The position numbers were made by a program, and so were the translations under genes. A model generated the notes under the pieces. It saw nothing but the letters and a program-made list of their open reading frames with translations. It was not told the DNA's origin and did no database searches. From Notospermus geniculatus (Eukaryota > Nemertea > Pilidiophora > Heteronemertea > Lineidae), in NCBI GenBank assembly GCA_002633025.1, contig NMRB01000633.1, positions 113,472 to 177,471 on the forward strand: 64,000 bases of DNA, given 5' to 3'. Numbering within the stretch: the stretch's first letter is position 1; every line of letters begins with the position of its first letter. Shown piece after piece: positions 1 through 13,342 of this stretch.

Positions 1-445
1 GACACCGAACATTGCAAGTCAGACACTAGACGCAATACCAAGTTAGTTCTTTTGTGCAATATTAGGAGTGGGCTGTGCAAACTGTATTGCCACAAAGTCA
101 GTCAAAGAAGCATGTGACCTAACTGGAGCAAAATGCGCACATGTTTTCCTCAGATTGTAGCAGACCAATACAAGCAGCAGAAAAAATAACCAAAATCTTA
201 CCAGAAACTACTAAAAGTTTTGAAAAACAAAACAGAAAAAAAGATCAAATGAAAGAGAGGGTATGATAATTGTACTGCTGAAAAGCATGTCAGCGGCCAG
301 TTCACTGGAGATTTGTGCCTGAAAAACCACACACTTAGCTCTGAAAACAATGGGGGTTGAACTCTTGGTTTCCTGACGAGAGCCATGACCGAGTCATTGC
401 CCCTTTATCAAAGTTACGTAAAGGAATACAGAAGTGGCCACTTAC

Positions 446-849
446 TTTGTGGAGAAGGCCTATGACCTGCTGTGATCACAGAAGCTAAGTTCTTGCCACC
501 ATCTTCAGCGTTCAAGTGTAACAACATGTCATTGAAAAAGTTGTACAACTGAAAGATAAGTTTTTTGATCGTGAGATATTTTAGAGGCGTTGAGGTGGTC
601 CTTATGGGCAACCACATACCAGCACAGAGTTCGATCTGAAGACCTCTTGTGTGGTTGTCAAATGACCACTTTGTCATGCTAGTTCTTCAGTGAGAAACCA
701 ACTGCAGCCCTTGTTACTTACCTTGAGTTGATCTTGTTCACCTGCATACTCTATGGTTTGGAAGATACTCCAAGTGTAACGTCGCTTTGCTTCTAACTTG
801 GCCACATAACGCCGGTACCAATTCTGGATGAGCACGGCTGCTTTGATTG
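446..849 (-). CDS. PPEF: PPEF/rdgC-type protein phosphatase with EF-hands, two internal exons (partial gene)
   Basis: Two joined minus-strand exons are visible. Exon 722-849 follows an acceptor ending TTCTTTCTTCAG and ends at donor GTAAGT. It encodes an IQ-type calmodulin-binding helix ([20 protein letters not shown]) followed by [19 protein letters not shown], which I recognise as the N-terminal region of PPEF1/PPEF2 and fly RdgC. Exon 446-548 starts in phase after the lysine with [13 protein letters not shown], matching the family's next segment, and ends at donor GTAAGT. The phases agree: the first exon ends on a whole codon and the second begins on one. In this family a PP2A-like catalytic domain and C-terminal EF-hands follow; neither is in the window, so they must lie to the left. 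I could not locate the start exon to the right. The family dephosphorylates substrates under calcium control, for example rhodopsin in flies; that role here is inferred by homology only. Confidence 0.85.
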
Positions 850-2045
850 CTGAAGAAAGAACCGCTTTGAAGATGAGAAAACGTGATGTTAAAACAAGCT
901 GTCCTCTGGAGATATTAGAGCCACATCTGAGACAAAAGGCACAAACACCACAGTCAACTTCAAATGTGTGCAAATTGCTATCAGCCATTAGGCCATTCTT
1001 TTCTGTTATCTGTTTGATGGTCCTTTATCCAGGACAGGAAAATGTAAATGTCAGGATTTGCCTTAACTTCTCAGAGGACAAAGTGAAGACACAATATTTA
1101 GGGATGCTCTCAAAAGTCAAGCCAAACAAGAAGAAACTGTTTCATCAAGGAGTGAGACGTCAAAGGAAGGACATCAAAATTGTCAAAAGGCGAGGCAAAT
1201 CATCATTTCATCAGTAGCTCTTAATGCGAGATCTGTAGAATGACAAAACATTTTCTCCTTTTGTTCTGGGACCCGAAGTTCTTTCCATATGACAACGAAT
1301 TCTGAATCCGCTGTGGTTCAACTGTCATTATTATCCACATGAATCTGTTCAAAACTGTTGCACTGAGCACTTCATCCGTTTTACGAACTTCTACGCAAAA
1401 AATTTGATCGACCATTACGCAGCAAGCGAACGAGACTCTCCATTCAATTACAGGATAAGCATCTCTGCTTCATTCTTTTCGCATTATCCGCAATTAGCTA
1501 GAACTAATGGAGTTCACTTGTAGGATGGTGCAATTTTTAGGGCCATATAGCCAGTGCTGATTTGAATTCAATGAGGCTTCTGTGGCAAAAATGCATAATA
1601 ATTGAAAAAAGTTGTTTTATCCCTAATTACAAATCACTTAGGCGTAATTGCCAAATGCTATAATGGGGTACTTGGATCAGCCATTGTAAAAAGTGCTTTT
1701 AAAACAGTGCTTAGCATCAACTAATCAAGTTGAACAGGAACAGTAGCCTAATTGCAGGATAACGCTTACCAATAATACTGAACTTCAAAATATGAACAGA
1801 GATGATCAACATAATGCGAAAATGAAACTTCATTTACAACTTGATGAAATACAAAAGAAAAGTGTGGAAATGTTTCAGTTTTGTTGAACGTGATAACCAT
1901 GAATGACAACCAGGTTCAACATGGAGATTACATAAACATGGAATTGTTTGCAAAGATCAAGCCCATAATTACTACTGTCCAGGTCGCGCTGATCCCCATC
2001 ATTTATTTTCTGGAGGAAACCCTGAAGTGACTGTAGGTCTTGATA
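850..2045. other. Non-coding stretch, no feature seen
   Basis: AT-rich sequence upstream, in the gene's sense, of the PPEF exons. It may be a PPEF intron. The open frames here are short, lack splice-supported homology and do not resemble known proteins. Confidence 0.5.
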
Positions 2046-2274
2046 CTGTAAAGCAAGATAATTTCGCGGCTGGAAATTTTCACGAATCAAGAATTATAGA
2101 CATATTCACGGCAGGATATTTTCGCGAGTCTCTGCCATTTTTTTCAGTTTTTTTTTCATGGACCGTATTTATCACTTGCATGTACTCATATTCGCGTCAG
2201 GAAATTTTCGCGACTCATACACTCTCGCGAAATTCGTGAAAATTTCCTGCAGGCGAAATTTTCCTGCTTTACAG
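2046..2274. mobile_element. Foldback MITE with TA target-site duplication
   Basis: The left end CTGTAAAGCAAGATAATTTC matches the reverse complement of the right end (CTGTAAAGCAGGAAAATTTC). Both ends are flanked by TA (2044-2045 and 2275-2276). The interior is rich in AATTTTCGCG motifs in both orientations. TA duplications point to the Tc1/mariner/pogo group. No transposase frame is present, so it is non-autonomous. Confidence 0.75.
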
Positions 2275-3370
2275 TATTTTGAGATACGGAATCATTATTT
2301 CCTAATAGTCCAGAGAATGCCTTTTTTCTCACACTTTCCTATGAGGTTTGGTGCCACATAAAAGATTTTGAGCCTTTTCAAATAAGTTGTTTGGTAAGAT
2401 TTGCTTGAAAACTCTTTGTCTTAGCTGTGTTGGCAATCAGTCGACAGAAGTTAATTGCTTGTGGCAATGGATGACAAGTAACGAAATTAACAAAACCAGG
2501 AAACTGCAACCGAATCTGGCCATGACTTGATTATTTTCAGTGATGCAAGCTTAGTCATGATGTTCGTCAATTTCTGCTGGATCTCATATAATCACAACAT
2601 CGGATCCATGGCGTAATTAAGTTCATCATCATGCCATCAATGTACATTACACAGTCATGAATCCCACAAGAAACTTGTGATCGTGTAATACACAAACACT
2701 GATTCAATTTCAGGAATACAGGAAAAAAAGGAAAACCAAGATATATGTAGTACAATGTATCCTTGTGAAGGTAACAAAAATACATTGGCAAATGGATTTT
2801 TACACATGACATTTACGGAGCAAACAATTCCATGTCTACAATGGTCTCTACATGTACGTACATGCAACTGGTACAGGGTTTATACCTCATAACATAATGG
2901 CAATTAACCCTCTCAGAATTCACGTTGATAATGTCAAGGCCTACTGTACTTTAAGGACAGTAAATATATACTAAATTGATCAGAAATTACCATCCAGACA
3001 AAAATTAGGTTTTGGAGGTTTGTTCAAAACAGAAGTATTGCATCTCTATTCCAAAAGTCTCCTAGGATTGGTGCAAGTGGAAGAAAAAGACTCCTGAGGT
3101 TGTATCTACATGTACATGACAGCCAGAACAAACCGTAAGGGCTGCATTTACTGCATATATCTTCAATAATTCTATTGGCAATCCTTGATATAAACAAAGT
3201 GGCAAGTCCTTGGTGCCTGTTGTCGATGGCGATAGCATCAACATCGTAATAACCAATATGTAACAATAAGGAACAGCAACAGCAACACAAACATCCTTTG
3301 ATGTCGCTGCCAGCACATTGGAATCTCCAGCATATATAACTGCATCGAATTACCAATAGAATATCTTTAA
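2275..3370. other. Non-coding stretch, no feature seen
   Basis: No supported gene, RNA or repeat. Minus-strand frames near 2567-2867 and 3024-3449 have no recognisable composition, and the latter runs into the TTAA-flanked element. Confidence 0.45.
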
Positions 3371-3559
3371 TCCTTTCACTGCCAGTAGTGCTTATAACAA
3401 AAATATTCCTGCCCAGTTCTGGTAAAAACCCTGTAACATTGGTATTCATTGGAAAACACTAACTGAGAGCTTTCCAATGAATACTGATGTGGCAGGTATC
3501 AATCACGCTTTATGTACATATTGTCATTTTTTGACAAAAGCGGCTAAGGCAGTGAAAGG
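3371..3559. mobile_element. piggyBac-like MITE (TTAA-flanked)
   Basis: About 189 bp bounded by TTAA on both sides (3367-3370 and 3560-3563). Terminal inverted repeats are TCCTTTCACTGCC on the left and, reverse-complemented, CCTTTCACTGCC on the right. TTAA target sites and ends beginning CCTTT are typical of the piggyBac superfamily. It is too short to encode a transposase. Confidence 0.75.
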
Positions 3560-3563
3560 TTAA

Positions 3564-6500
3564 GAACATTATCTGAAGAATTCTTGTCCTAACATGCTTA
3601 AATGACTTACAGGTAGCTGTCATTGCTACAGAAATAAAAAAAAGATCAAGTTTATTCTCTTGGAAGTGTACAAAATTCACAAGAAATATCTCAAAGTTAT
3701 TCCAAATTGAAAGAAATTGCATTGATAGAATCAATCCAATTACTGTTCAGAGTGCGATATACAAATATATGCAATGTAAGAGTGATAGTTAATAGTACAA
3801 TGACGACACACGTGTGGGCGGGGTCACCCGGTGTAGTCTATCTCACAATACAAACTGCGCCGTGATTGGTAGTTGGTGGAGAATACAATATTATGAGATT
3901 TCTATGTACTCAAATATTTCTAAGGTAAATATAAGGTCTGGTAAACATATTGAACCGATGATACACAGAGATCTGAAAGGGTCTTTCTGATGGTTCTGTT
4001 GTTTAGTACACAGAGTGCCCAGAAAATGATGGCCCGCCAATGATAAAAGGCAGTATCTTCACTAGTCAACAGCAGGATGATGGTCAATTGGGCTAATAGC
4101 TCTATCTTGTCATTCCAAGTACACTAGCTCTTATTTCAACTTCCCATGCTCCCACTGATAACAAGTGGAGAAAGAGCACTTTACCATTAGAGGCAGGCTA
4201 GAGTGACCTCAAGTTCCTCAACCTTCAGTCAGACCTCATATTTAACTCTCAGTAGGTACAAGAAACCTTGATAGGCTTGGGAAGTGCATGTGGAATTTCA
4301 ACTCAGAGGAAATATTGACAGGGTTTAATATTTGAACAGAAATGAATTGTTTATTTCAAGGTGGTAATGGGAAGAAAGGTCCAAGGATTGTAAAACTTAA
4401 CACACTTTCTACCTGAATCTCCAAACTCTAATAAATCTAAAACAGAGACAATTTTAGACTTCTAAATCAGGATCATTCACTAATAGTTGACACCCAGCTG
4501 GAACTTAAAACTTCAAATTCTGATGAAGCTAATTTCCTCTGTCATCTGCTCATACTTGGTATCATAAACCAATCACCAATGAAATTCCTTTTACTGACAA
4601 GAATTTGACAATGTTAACAAGTGCATGAGATACGTATACCTGTGTTCAAATCACACAAAATAGGTGAGGTTAGTACTTGCATATGCACAACAGAAATTGA
4701 GCAGCTGCAACCGTGAATGTAGCAACTGGTTCTTTGACCATTTAGAATCGAAAACAGACAAAGGACCAGGCTACAGTGAAAGGCTAGGAATCAATGCATA
4801 AAGCTTTCGCCAGTGGGAATTTGGAACGAGAATGATGATGAATAGGTTGAATGTAAAAACAAGATTTGAAAGCAGTGAGAGTACCCCTGAGTATACATGA
4901 CTGTAAATTTTATCATGGGGAGAAGCCAAGCAAATTCAAGGGGCTCAAATGCACACTACATCCTTTGTAAAAACAACTGGCAAGTAAACTGCTCAGCAAT
5001 AAAAGACCGTGATTGACATGAAAAACTCTGAAATTTAAACCATGCAACAAGAAGCTCATAAAATGCATATAACTTGGAGAAAAATCCAAGAAATGATATA
5101 TACATGAAGTAACTTGGTAAATCAGAGGACAAGAAAAGTTAATCATTTCCACATATTCCAACAGAAGACAGCTAATTTACAAAGAGAAAACTTGAAAAAC
5201 GGGAGAATGAAATTCAATGTAAGAGACTTGAACTGGAATATAGGCATGTGGGATGCATCACCCTGTATAGTGTATGCAATGACGTTCATTGCTGTGGTTT
5301 ATACCAGTATAAAGTGATTATCAAATTTTTTTCAGTGTCCAAAGCACACAAGTTGTGATATATCATTTACAAAATTTTCTTTTTTCCTTCATAGGCAATA
5401 TGGGTGTGCAAGCATGACATGGTGATATTCCTATCACCCACATAAACAAGGAATTTTGGGTAAATCTAGGCTTATCAAAAGCATTCCTTTCTAAAACAAG
5501 GTGAGGAAGCTGTGAATAAAACAATTGTTAGAATCTACTCACCCACAACAGCCGAGGCTTTGCCTTTTTTGGAAAACACATGGTTAATGGCAGAATAGAT
5601 GACCATGATTCATACCTGAAGATTTGTAATTTTTCCACTTGTTGAAGTGTGGTCTAAGGCATTTCCCTTGGATTTGAGGGACAAGTTGGTTCATGGGTTG
5701 TACCTGCTGCGTTCTAAGACTAGAGATCTAGGCCTAAGGAGTCTGATATGTTAACCATACGGCCTTTTTAGTGTCACTGAAAGAGCTTATGCTTGGCCAT
5801 AAAATAAAAGAGATGTGGCGTGTATATACACGTACATGAACCTATACCACCATAGGGTTGTCTCTGTGTGAAACCATCAGAATTCAAACCAGTGAAGTTC
5901 TGTTGCGGAGAACTGAACCTTTTAAGACATTCCGTAACTCAATATCCCCTCAAATTATCCCTCACTTTCTTTTTTTAAGGTATAACTCAGGAGTACCCCA
6001 AGGTTGCATTCTCGTCTCCCGATTCATCATCATTTACTTCCAAATAAAGAACGACAGCATGAAGTTTGTACATACACATTCCTGGAGAAATCTCATCATC
6101 CGCTGAAAACAGAATGACACAGATACATGTACGTAATGAGGGGAAGGATATATCATGCACATTCCAATGAAATACAGTTACGCCAATTCAATAACTCACA
6201 TACAGACATTACATGACAACAATTCATGATTACTAACAAACCACTTGAACAGTTCATATCTTAAACATAATAGAATATCACCATTCTCTTTTTACCTTAA
6301 ACCAAATGTCCCATGTAGGTAGGCCTACATACAGAATTTCATAAGTATGGGTAAGGGATGTTTTCTTCTGAAATCGAACCCCATCTCAAGCTGAACAAAA
6401 GAATTGCATGATACAACATTTCCAAATTTGTAATGCACTCATAGATAACCTGAATCAGGTCAAAGATTTCATGAAATACTATGTATAACATTTTTCTTTA

Positions 6501-7506
6501 TGCACATTGTCTATTTACAGGACCAGCTGAAACAAGAAGAGTGATTAAGAAAGTTCCAAAAAGAAGGATAGGTACAGAAGTAAATGTTTCATTTGAGCTA
6601 TCATTGGAAAAGTGGGAAATTAACTGTACTTTTCATCTGCTAAGTCTAGAAATCATGTCGCTAATATCGTACAAGAGATGTGCATAAAACTAAAAGAACC
6701 TTCTGAATTTTCACCTCACTCTGAATGGATTCAGATCATCCACGCAAATTAAACATAACTCTACTGTGCCGTAATCCTGGAGGGCTGCCTTTGTCAAAGT
6801 GCTTTATTGGTAAGATCAAAACAGAGATACCGGTAATGTCAGTAAAGTAATTCACCAATCTTCAACTGAAGATGCTAGCAGAATTGGCGCCCGAAGGAAT
6901 ACTTTGGGAATTCATTTAGAATCAAGTACTTTAAAAGCTAATGGGAACATCAAATATTGGTAGCAAAGAGCAAGAAAGCCTTTTCTAGAAGAAGACAGCA
7001 TTTGATATTAACTTCAGAGTGAAACTTCTGAGTTCAGAGCACGAATCTTCAGGGTAAACCAAAACATGTCAAGACATTTTTCTTTGCAGTCTTGCATATA
7101 AAACTCAAGAAGAAACCCATGTTGCTTTCTTGGTAAACAAGCACCACTAGACTGCAACAGGACACAAAGAGTTTGTCAGTAAAGTGCATTAGCTTTGAAC
7201 TTTGTTGAGGCAGAATTTCCTTTCTGGTTGAATCTTGAGGCCTGTATATTGAAATGCAGGAATTTTACTTGAGATGCTTGAAGTTGACAAACAGGGTAAG
7301 GCAGTTGATTGAAAAGTTAGTATCGAGAGTGCTGGTGCAAGTGTAGCCTTTTTTGTTATTCCTGACAAGAAGTACTGGGAAACAAATCAATTAGTACTAC
7401 TTCTGTGCAAAGTATTCAGTGGAGTTATCTCAACTTAGATATGACAAATGTTCTAAACTGGTGGCAGAAAATGATTTCTAGCAAAATGTCTGGGGTTGTG
7501 AGTTAC
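3564..7506. other. Non-coding stretch, no gene seen
   Basis: Roughly 4 kb of AT-rich DNA. The plus and minus open frames (for example 5114-5317 and 5858-6106) look random. TAGGCCTA and TACATGTA octamers occur at about 5732, 6319 and 6123. No splice-supported exon was found. Confidence 0.45.
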
Positions 7507-7509
7507 TTA

Positions 7510-7650
7510 GGCCCGGTTGCACCAGCTATGCTCAAAGAAGTTTGAGGTTGACCTCAACTACGATTTGCCATTACAATCTGAGGTTGAGAACAACTTTGAG
7601 GTCAGCTTGAGCACAAAGTCGACCTTAAGTATGACTGGTGCAAGCGGGCC
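7510..7650. mobile_element. Harbinger-like foldback MITE with TTA duplication
   Basis: 141 bp. The left end GGCCCGGTTGCACCAG pairs with the right end CTGGTGCAAGCGGGCC. Flanking TTA occurs at 7507-7509 and 7651-7653. The interior is also self-complementary (TTTGAGGTTGACCTCAA and related motifs). Ends starting GGSCC with a TWA duplication are the signature of PIF/Harbinger non-autonomous elements. Confidence 0.8.
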
Positions 7651-7653
7651 TTA

Positions 7654-10600
7654 ATGTCTAATTAATACCTCAAGCCCAGATTACGACATTGCTGTAGAGG
7701 CCAAAACTGTCTGTGAAAGTGGTTGGTACCACTGTAGTTATAGGCATGGTCATTTTCATTGCTTTGCAACATTCCAGGCCAATTTGACATACAGGGAGAA
7801 ATAAAGCTCTTGGTACACCATCAGGCAGCAACTCCATAACAGACAGTTTCGTTCTTTTGTAGCCTCATCACAATCCTTCTATTCCCAAGAAATCACCAAT
7901 GGTAAACCAAAGGAAAGGCTGTGTACAGTGGGTCTAGATGGAGAGATGTTGGCTAATCATGGAAAACCAGGAAACAATAGAACCCAGTCAGTACATGTCA
8001 TGAGACCTGTTGCAAATTGTGGTCAACTTCCTTGCTGTGATTTCATTGGTGTACTTAAACATCTTGGAAAATATGTGAGCAATTAAGAAAGATCACTTGT
8101 TGCAAATTGCAGTCAAATTTCTTGCTGTAATTTCCTTTGGAAAACATGTGACCGAGAAGAAAGTTACTAAAGTGGTAACTTTCTCATTAGCTTTCAAAAG
8201 AGTTTTGCAACAAATCTTTTTACAATCATTCCTATTCTATTACCAGGGCACTGTCAGGCTGTGTTCAACTGAGTTTCTCCACAAGCGGGAAATGCAGTCC
8301 CTTCCTTTGTTTTAATGGATAATGGAAACCACAAGCGATTGCCCTTGACATTATCTTGAAACTAATGGAAGGAGAACGCCAAGACTGTACTAATGGCAAT
8401 CCAGAGGGACACATGCTTTTAAGGACAACCAGGTCCCAATGGTAAAGAGAAACCCAGCAGAACTGATGACAGACCAACGCTACATGCCACTATGTTCAAC
8501 AACTTGGGGATGGGCAAACAGGGTTGGGACTCAAGACAGGGTGAGATAGGGTTGGACTTACACGTGTGATGGCCGAGACTGCCATTCATCCGTTTTGTGT
8601 GATGGCTACTAGGGGAGGCCTCTATAATGGGAGAAGAAAACATTAGAATTTGACCTTCAGGTGAATTAAACAATATGAATACCCTGGGAGCTAGGAACAG
8701 GAAGTCATCAGCTAGGACTTGGAGACTTCTTGCTTAGACTTCATATCTATGATTGCTTTTATATTGCCAACATGGAGATGTCAAGACGTCCTGAAATGCC
8801 AAAGAAACTAGATGTTAGCATGAACTTCTGATATTTTTGACATCTTGACATTCAAGCACAGACAGATATCTTGTCATCTCTTCCATTATGGTGTTTATGG
8901 CTTGGTGCTGGAGTTGAAATCAAAGTTTTAAGCAGAAATTTCATTTCAACAGAACACAACAACAAGTTTATGAGATTGCCTGACCCATAAGCTATCAGCG
9001 GTAGTATTTGTCACGACTCAGACGAATGACAACAGGATAAAACAATCTGATTAACGCGTAAAGGTTTTTATGATCAATAAAATCCGAGCGTTACAATTAG
9101 CCATAGTGGTTTGCTTGTTATAGCTGATTGATTCACTCTTGAGCGTGACTTTGATCACAAATTTTTGTTCCCAATTTGATTAATGGACGAGACATTGATT
9201 CTGGATAGCATGCAACGTAATAAGTTTACATAAAAAATGCTCGTATTTGACTGAGAAATTGCACTTAAGATGGAAATAGAGGCATTACTGAGCAATGAAG
9301 AATGAATGGTTTTGAGTGAAAACCTGTAACACCCGAGACTATGGTCTGCTCTCAGTCTAAGATGTACTTTTAGGCAATACAGAGGGTGATTCTCTTTGAT
9401 ACTGGGCAGGTGGTTCCAAAATTCCTCCTGCCTTAATCAAAAAGACTGATTACTGTTTTGAAAAGTTCACTTCACAAATGAAATGCTGATCAGAGTCTGA
9501 GAGAGTGTGAGACATGGCAACAACAAACATATTTCTTTCTACATTTGTATTTTATTGTCATTGGAAAGTGATCATTAAATAAACTTTTTGTCAACAGGGA
9601 CCTTATGAGTCTACTCAGATATTTCAATGAATATTTATGACACATTAAGTTGAAGTCTTAGCTATGAATTTTCAATCTACCATAATGATGATACGAAATT
9701 CATCTCTTGATATCAATCTTATGAGGATCTACTGCAAAGTGATGGTGATGTAGGAAGCCAGACACAGGTAAGACTTATGTTGTAAATGAAGCAAAATACA
9801 GCAGGTAATGCATGATTTAGATAAAATACATCTTTATTACTCAAAGAGAGAAAAGAGATCACACACAGCAGAATGTTGTATAATGGTTTCCACAGGTGTC
9901 ATGATATTTCTTTCCTGCGACAGAATAGGTCAAGACACTGACACTGGCAATGCAACGTGTAACAAAGGCTTGTGGAAACCGCAGTCATCGCTACAGCAGA
10001 AACAAGGCTTTTTTCTAGAGGGCTTGTGCTGTGCCAGACCACAGCATACAGTAAAAGGTCACATTTTTTGCATCATCATGGCCTTTGATGTATAATAATC
10101 CACAGGCAACAATGTCAACTGCTGGGAGAAGCCAGGCAAACAAAAGGTCTCCATCGGCACTATAATTATTGATCAGAAAGGCATGGAACCTTGGTCGTTA
10201 TTCATATAAGCAAGGTCATACACATTCTCAAATGAAATTTATTTCTACTTCTCAAATTGTATTGTACTAGGTTTGCAATAATCAGGAGGATATCTCTATC
10301 AGAAGTAGAGGGCAGATTGTCATGGATGATATTGTGTCAACAGTCTCGCGTCAGTGCTATTACCAGGAATAGGAAAGGGCATGCAATGTTGACAAAGACT
10401 CGGAAGAAAAAAGCAATGAGAATATGGAAGATGTGGTGGATTGTATAACAGGAAGAAGCCGCCATAAATTTCTTGTACACCCTTGTGTCCCAACACCATC
10501 ACATATAACAGCACTTGGCTATTTCCCTGACAAGAACACTCTTCCAAAAACAGCCACCACAGCCCCACCATTGGCTTTCTTGTCAGGTTTACAACAATGG

Positions 10601-13342
10601 ACCTATCAACTTTACACATATTTTCCAATCTCCAAGACATTGCTTGCTTGATCTCAACTATATAAAGCCATTTGGGGGTTGATTCATGAGCTGATCTGAC
10701 AGCGCTGGCTGCAAGTCAAACTACTTTACGACCAGTGATTGTGACCTAATAGCCCATGAAGCAACGATAAATTCCTTCTCTGATATATGAAATATGTTAT
10801 ATCCAGGTAAATACTTCATGTCACGGGGTGAAAGGTGTTTGTCTCCTTCAAAGTCATGATCGTTTCATAGATCTTCTCGTTATGGACAACTTTGGTGCAT
10901 GGGGATCAATTAGAATCAGATGTTGTTGGTGATTAGGCGGCAACGACAACAGTGCCATCAGGATGCCTACACCAGGAAAGGCATGGGAAGGTATAGGAAT
11001 TGATTCTCGCCACCAACAACATTACTATGTCAGCCACATGGCAAAAAGTCAACAAATTAGGCCAACTGGAAAGTTTGCTCTTATCATGCTTTTCTATCGA
11101 TTCAGTACATGCAGACATGATCAAACAAATGAAATTCAGCATAAAAAATAAATAGCTTCCACTCAAGGGACCTACATGTATTTCATTTTTTGGTCTGGTG
11201 ATTGGAAAGCATGCTGTGACCAGCATTGATTAAAACTTTCGAAAACTGAGAACAGTTCTTTCAGGATTGACATGCACATCGGCTCCCAAATGATCAATAG
11301 CCTAAGAATCTATTAGTTATTTGGCAGCCATGCCAGTAGGGATTATATGGCTATTCATGAGTTATCTCTCTGTCAAGACTGATAGGCCTGTCATCAATAT
11401 TGCTCAGTGTATCATCAAGCTCCATCAAGACAGTTCAATACACAGCTGGGACCAAACTTAAGTCTCTCATTTGAATGCATCAGTGTTCAAATCTTGTTGA
11501 ACATTTCTGAAAATAAGCCAAAACTTCCATGACATTTGACATTTCTGTTCATGAGCCATGAAAAGTCTGAACCCTGGGAGTGTTCTTGTTTTGCCACTGC
11601 TCCCCAAGGAGAAAAGTCCTGGGAACATTTCCTTGGCATTCTCCTGATGCACGCAAACAACTCATCACAGGCCTGTGCTGATGATTCCAAAATTCCGACA
11701 TGATTTCAATTTTCATGCAGATTTCTCAGAAGCAGCACGGCTATCCTGAGCCAATATAAACCATCAGCAACACAGCACCGAGCTTGAACTTAAAAGTGAT
11801 TTCTACGAGCAAATGCTCTGAATATGGACAAAAACTAAGACATCCATTTCTGCTTGGCAAATGTCAGTGCACATTGCAACAAGTAATGAATCCAATTTCA
11901 TCAATACCATTGGGAAAAGTTGCAATCTTGTTCACTTTAGTAGCGCCAAAGAAACTAGCTTTAAAAGGTCGTCATGCGGAGGGTGAATATTGTGAAAAGT
12001 CCACGGCTGATCGATATCAGTAACATTTCCTCAACTAAGATCATTAACCAACGAGAACATTTCTTCAAGACACCACTTCACAAGACGTAAGTTCTTTGTC
12101 CCTTTGGCATGAGATCTCTAGGCTGGCTTCTGCAAATGAGCCTAATCACGTAGAAACATCTTGTTTGTGGCTTGAAAGTGATGCCTCCGCACCATCAGAG
12201 AGAAGATTAACCGAGCTCCAGGGGATTACTGTAATGACAAGGTTGCCAGTAGGAATATCAGCAGTCCCGCATTACGGGGAGGCCGACTGGTTTCATTAGG
12301 GGCAAAAGGACCGATAAATGATGCAAATGGCCCAAGATTTGTTTGTGATCTCTGGGCGTCAGTGCTGATCTTCTGCCAATTTGGTGGAGGGAACCGGATC
12401 ATCCCGATGCAGAGGTTCATTTGCAATAGATGTGTAGAACATGCGACTGTACATGGTCTACTAAATGTGAGTCTGTGTCATGCATGTGTCATGAGATCTT
12501 ACAAGTTGCTAAGTGTCAGTCAATGTCATCGTGTGTCACACATATGTCATGAGTCTTATACATGCTCTAGAAGGAATGGATCAGAAGCTAACCTGAAGGA
12601 TGGTAGGGTTGTTCACGCACATGCAGATATTGAAAAAGAACTTTGATGCTTGATGTAGCTCACTGCATGGCATTGGAATGTTACCAAATCAGACGTTAAA
12701 GGGTTACTTTTTTGTCTATACATAGAGAAATTTGCACAAGAGAAATTTTGAAAAATCAATTCTCCATGTACACATCCAAACAATCTGAGATTGGGCCCAA
12801 CACCCCAAGGCAGCAGAATTTAATCACGAAAGGTCTCTGAATGCCATGACCTCAGACATACCGGTACATAATTTCTGGTCTGTGAAGTTGAAAGTTCACA
12901 TGAAATACAATAGTAAAATAAAACCTTTTTTTCAGGATGGTATTGGTAGGTATGGGAAACAACTGGTAGTAAATGTGCACAGCAAGAAACATTTTAACAG
13001 CTTATTAAGAAATTAAAGAAGGCAACTTAGTTCCTAGCAAAATAGGCAACTTAAGCGATACAGGAAACACCCTCGTGACCTTGGTGCCCACACCAAGTGC
13101 AAAGTGTGGGTGTTGCCAGTCGGCACTTTTTTCATAGCCTTCACATCTAGTAACCTACGGAGCTCAATCGATCGACGCATACGGTAACTGGCTTGCTTTT
13201 ATTGATTGGCGCAGTTACCCTCTTATATTATCCATTACCTGATTGATTTTCATACTCCAGTGGGTTCGAGAGTGCTGGGCGTCTATCTCAAGTCACCCAG
13301 GCTTATCGGGGCATGAAACCAGTCTTGAGCAATCAGAGGGTT
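7654..13342. other. Non-coding stretch, no gene seen
   Basis: No supported gene in nearly 6 kb. Frames such as 9808-10095 (+), 10320-10640 (-) and 10933-11226 (-) have no recognisable domain and no flanking splice signals consistent with an exon. A short region at 12435-12570 is rich in degenerate GTGTCATG words. Confidence 0.45.

Noticed and set aside
198-386. Third PPEF exon near the left edge
   Set aside because: A TTTTCAG acceptor-like site exists but the translation does not match the family segment expected next.
3024-3449. 141-residue minus-strand frame as a gene
   Set aside because: Random-looking composition; its start lies inside a TTAA-flanked element and there is no family resemblance.
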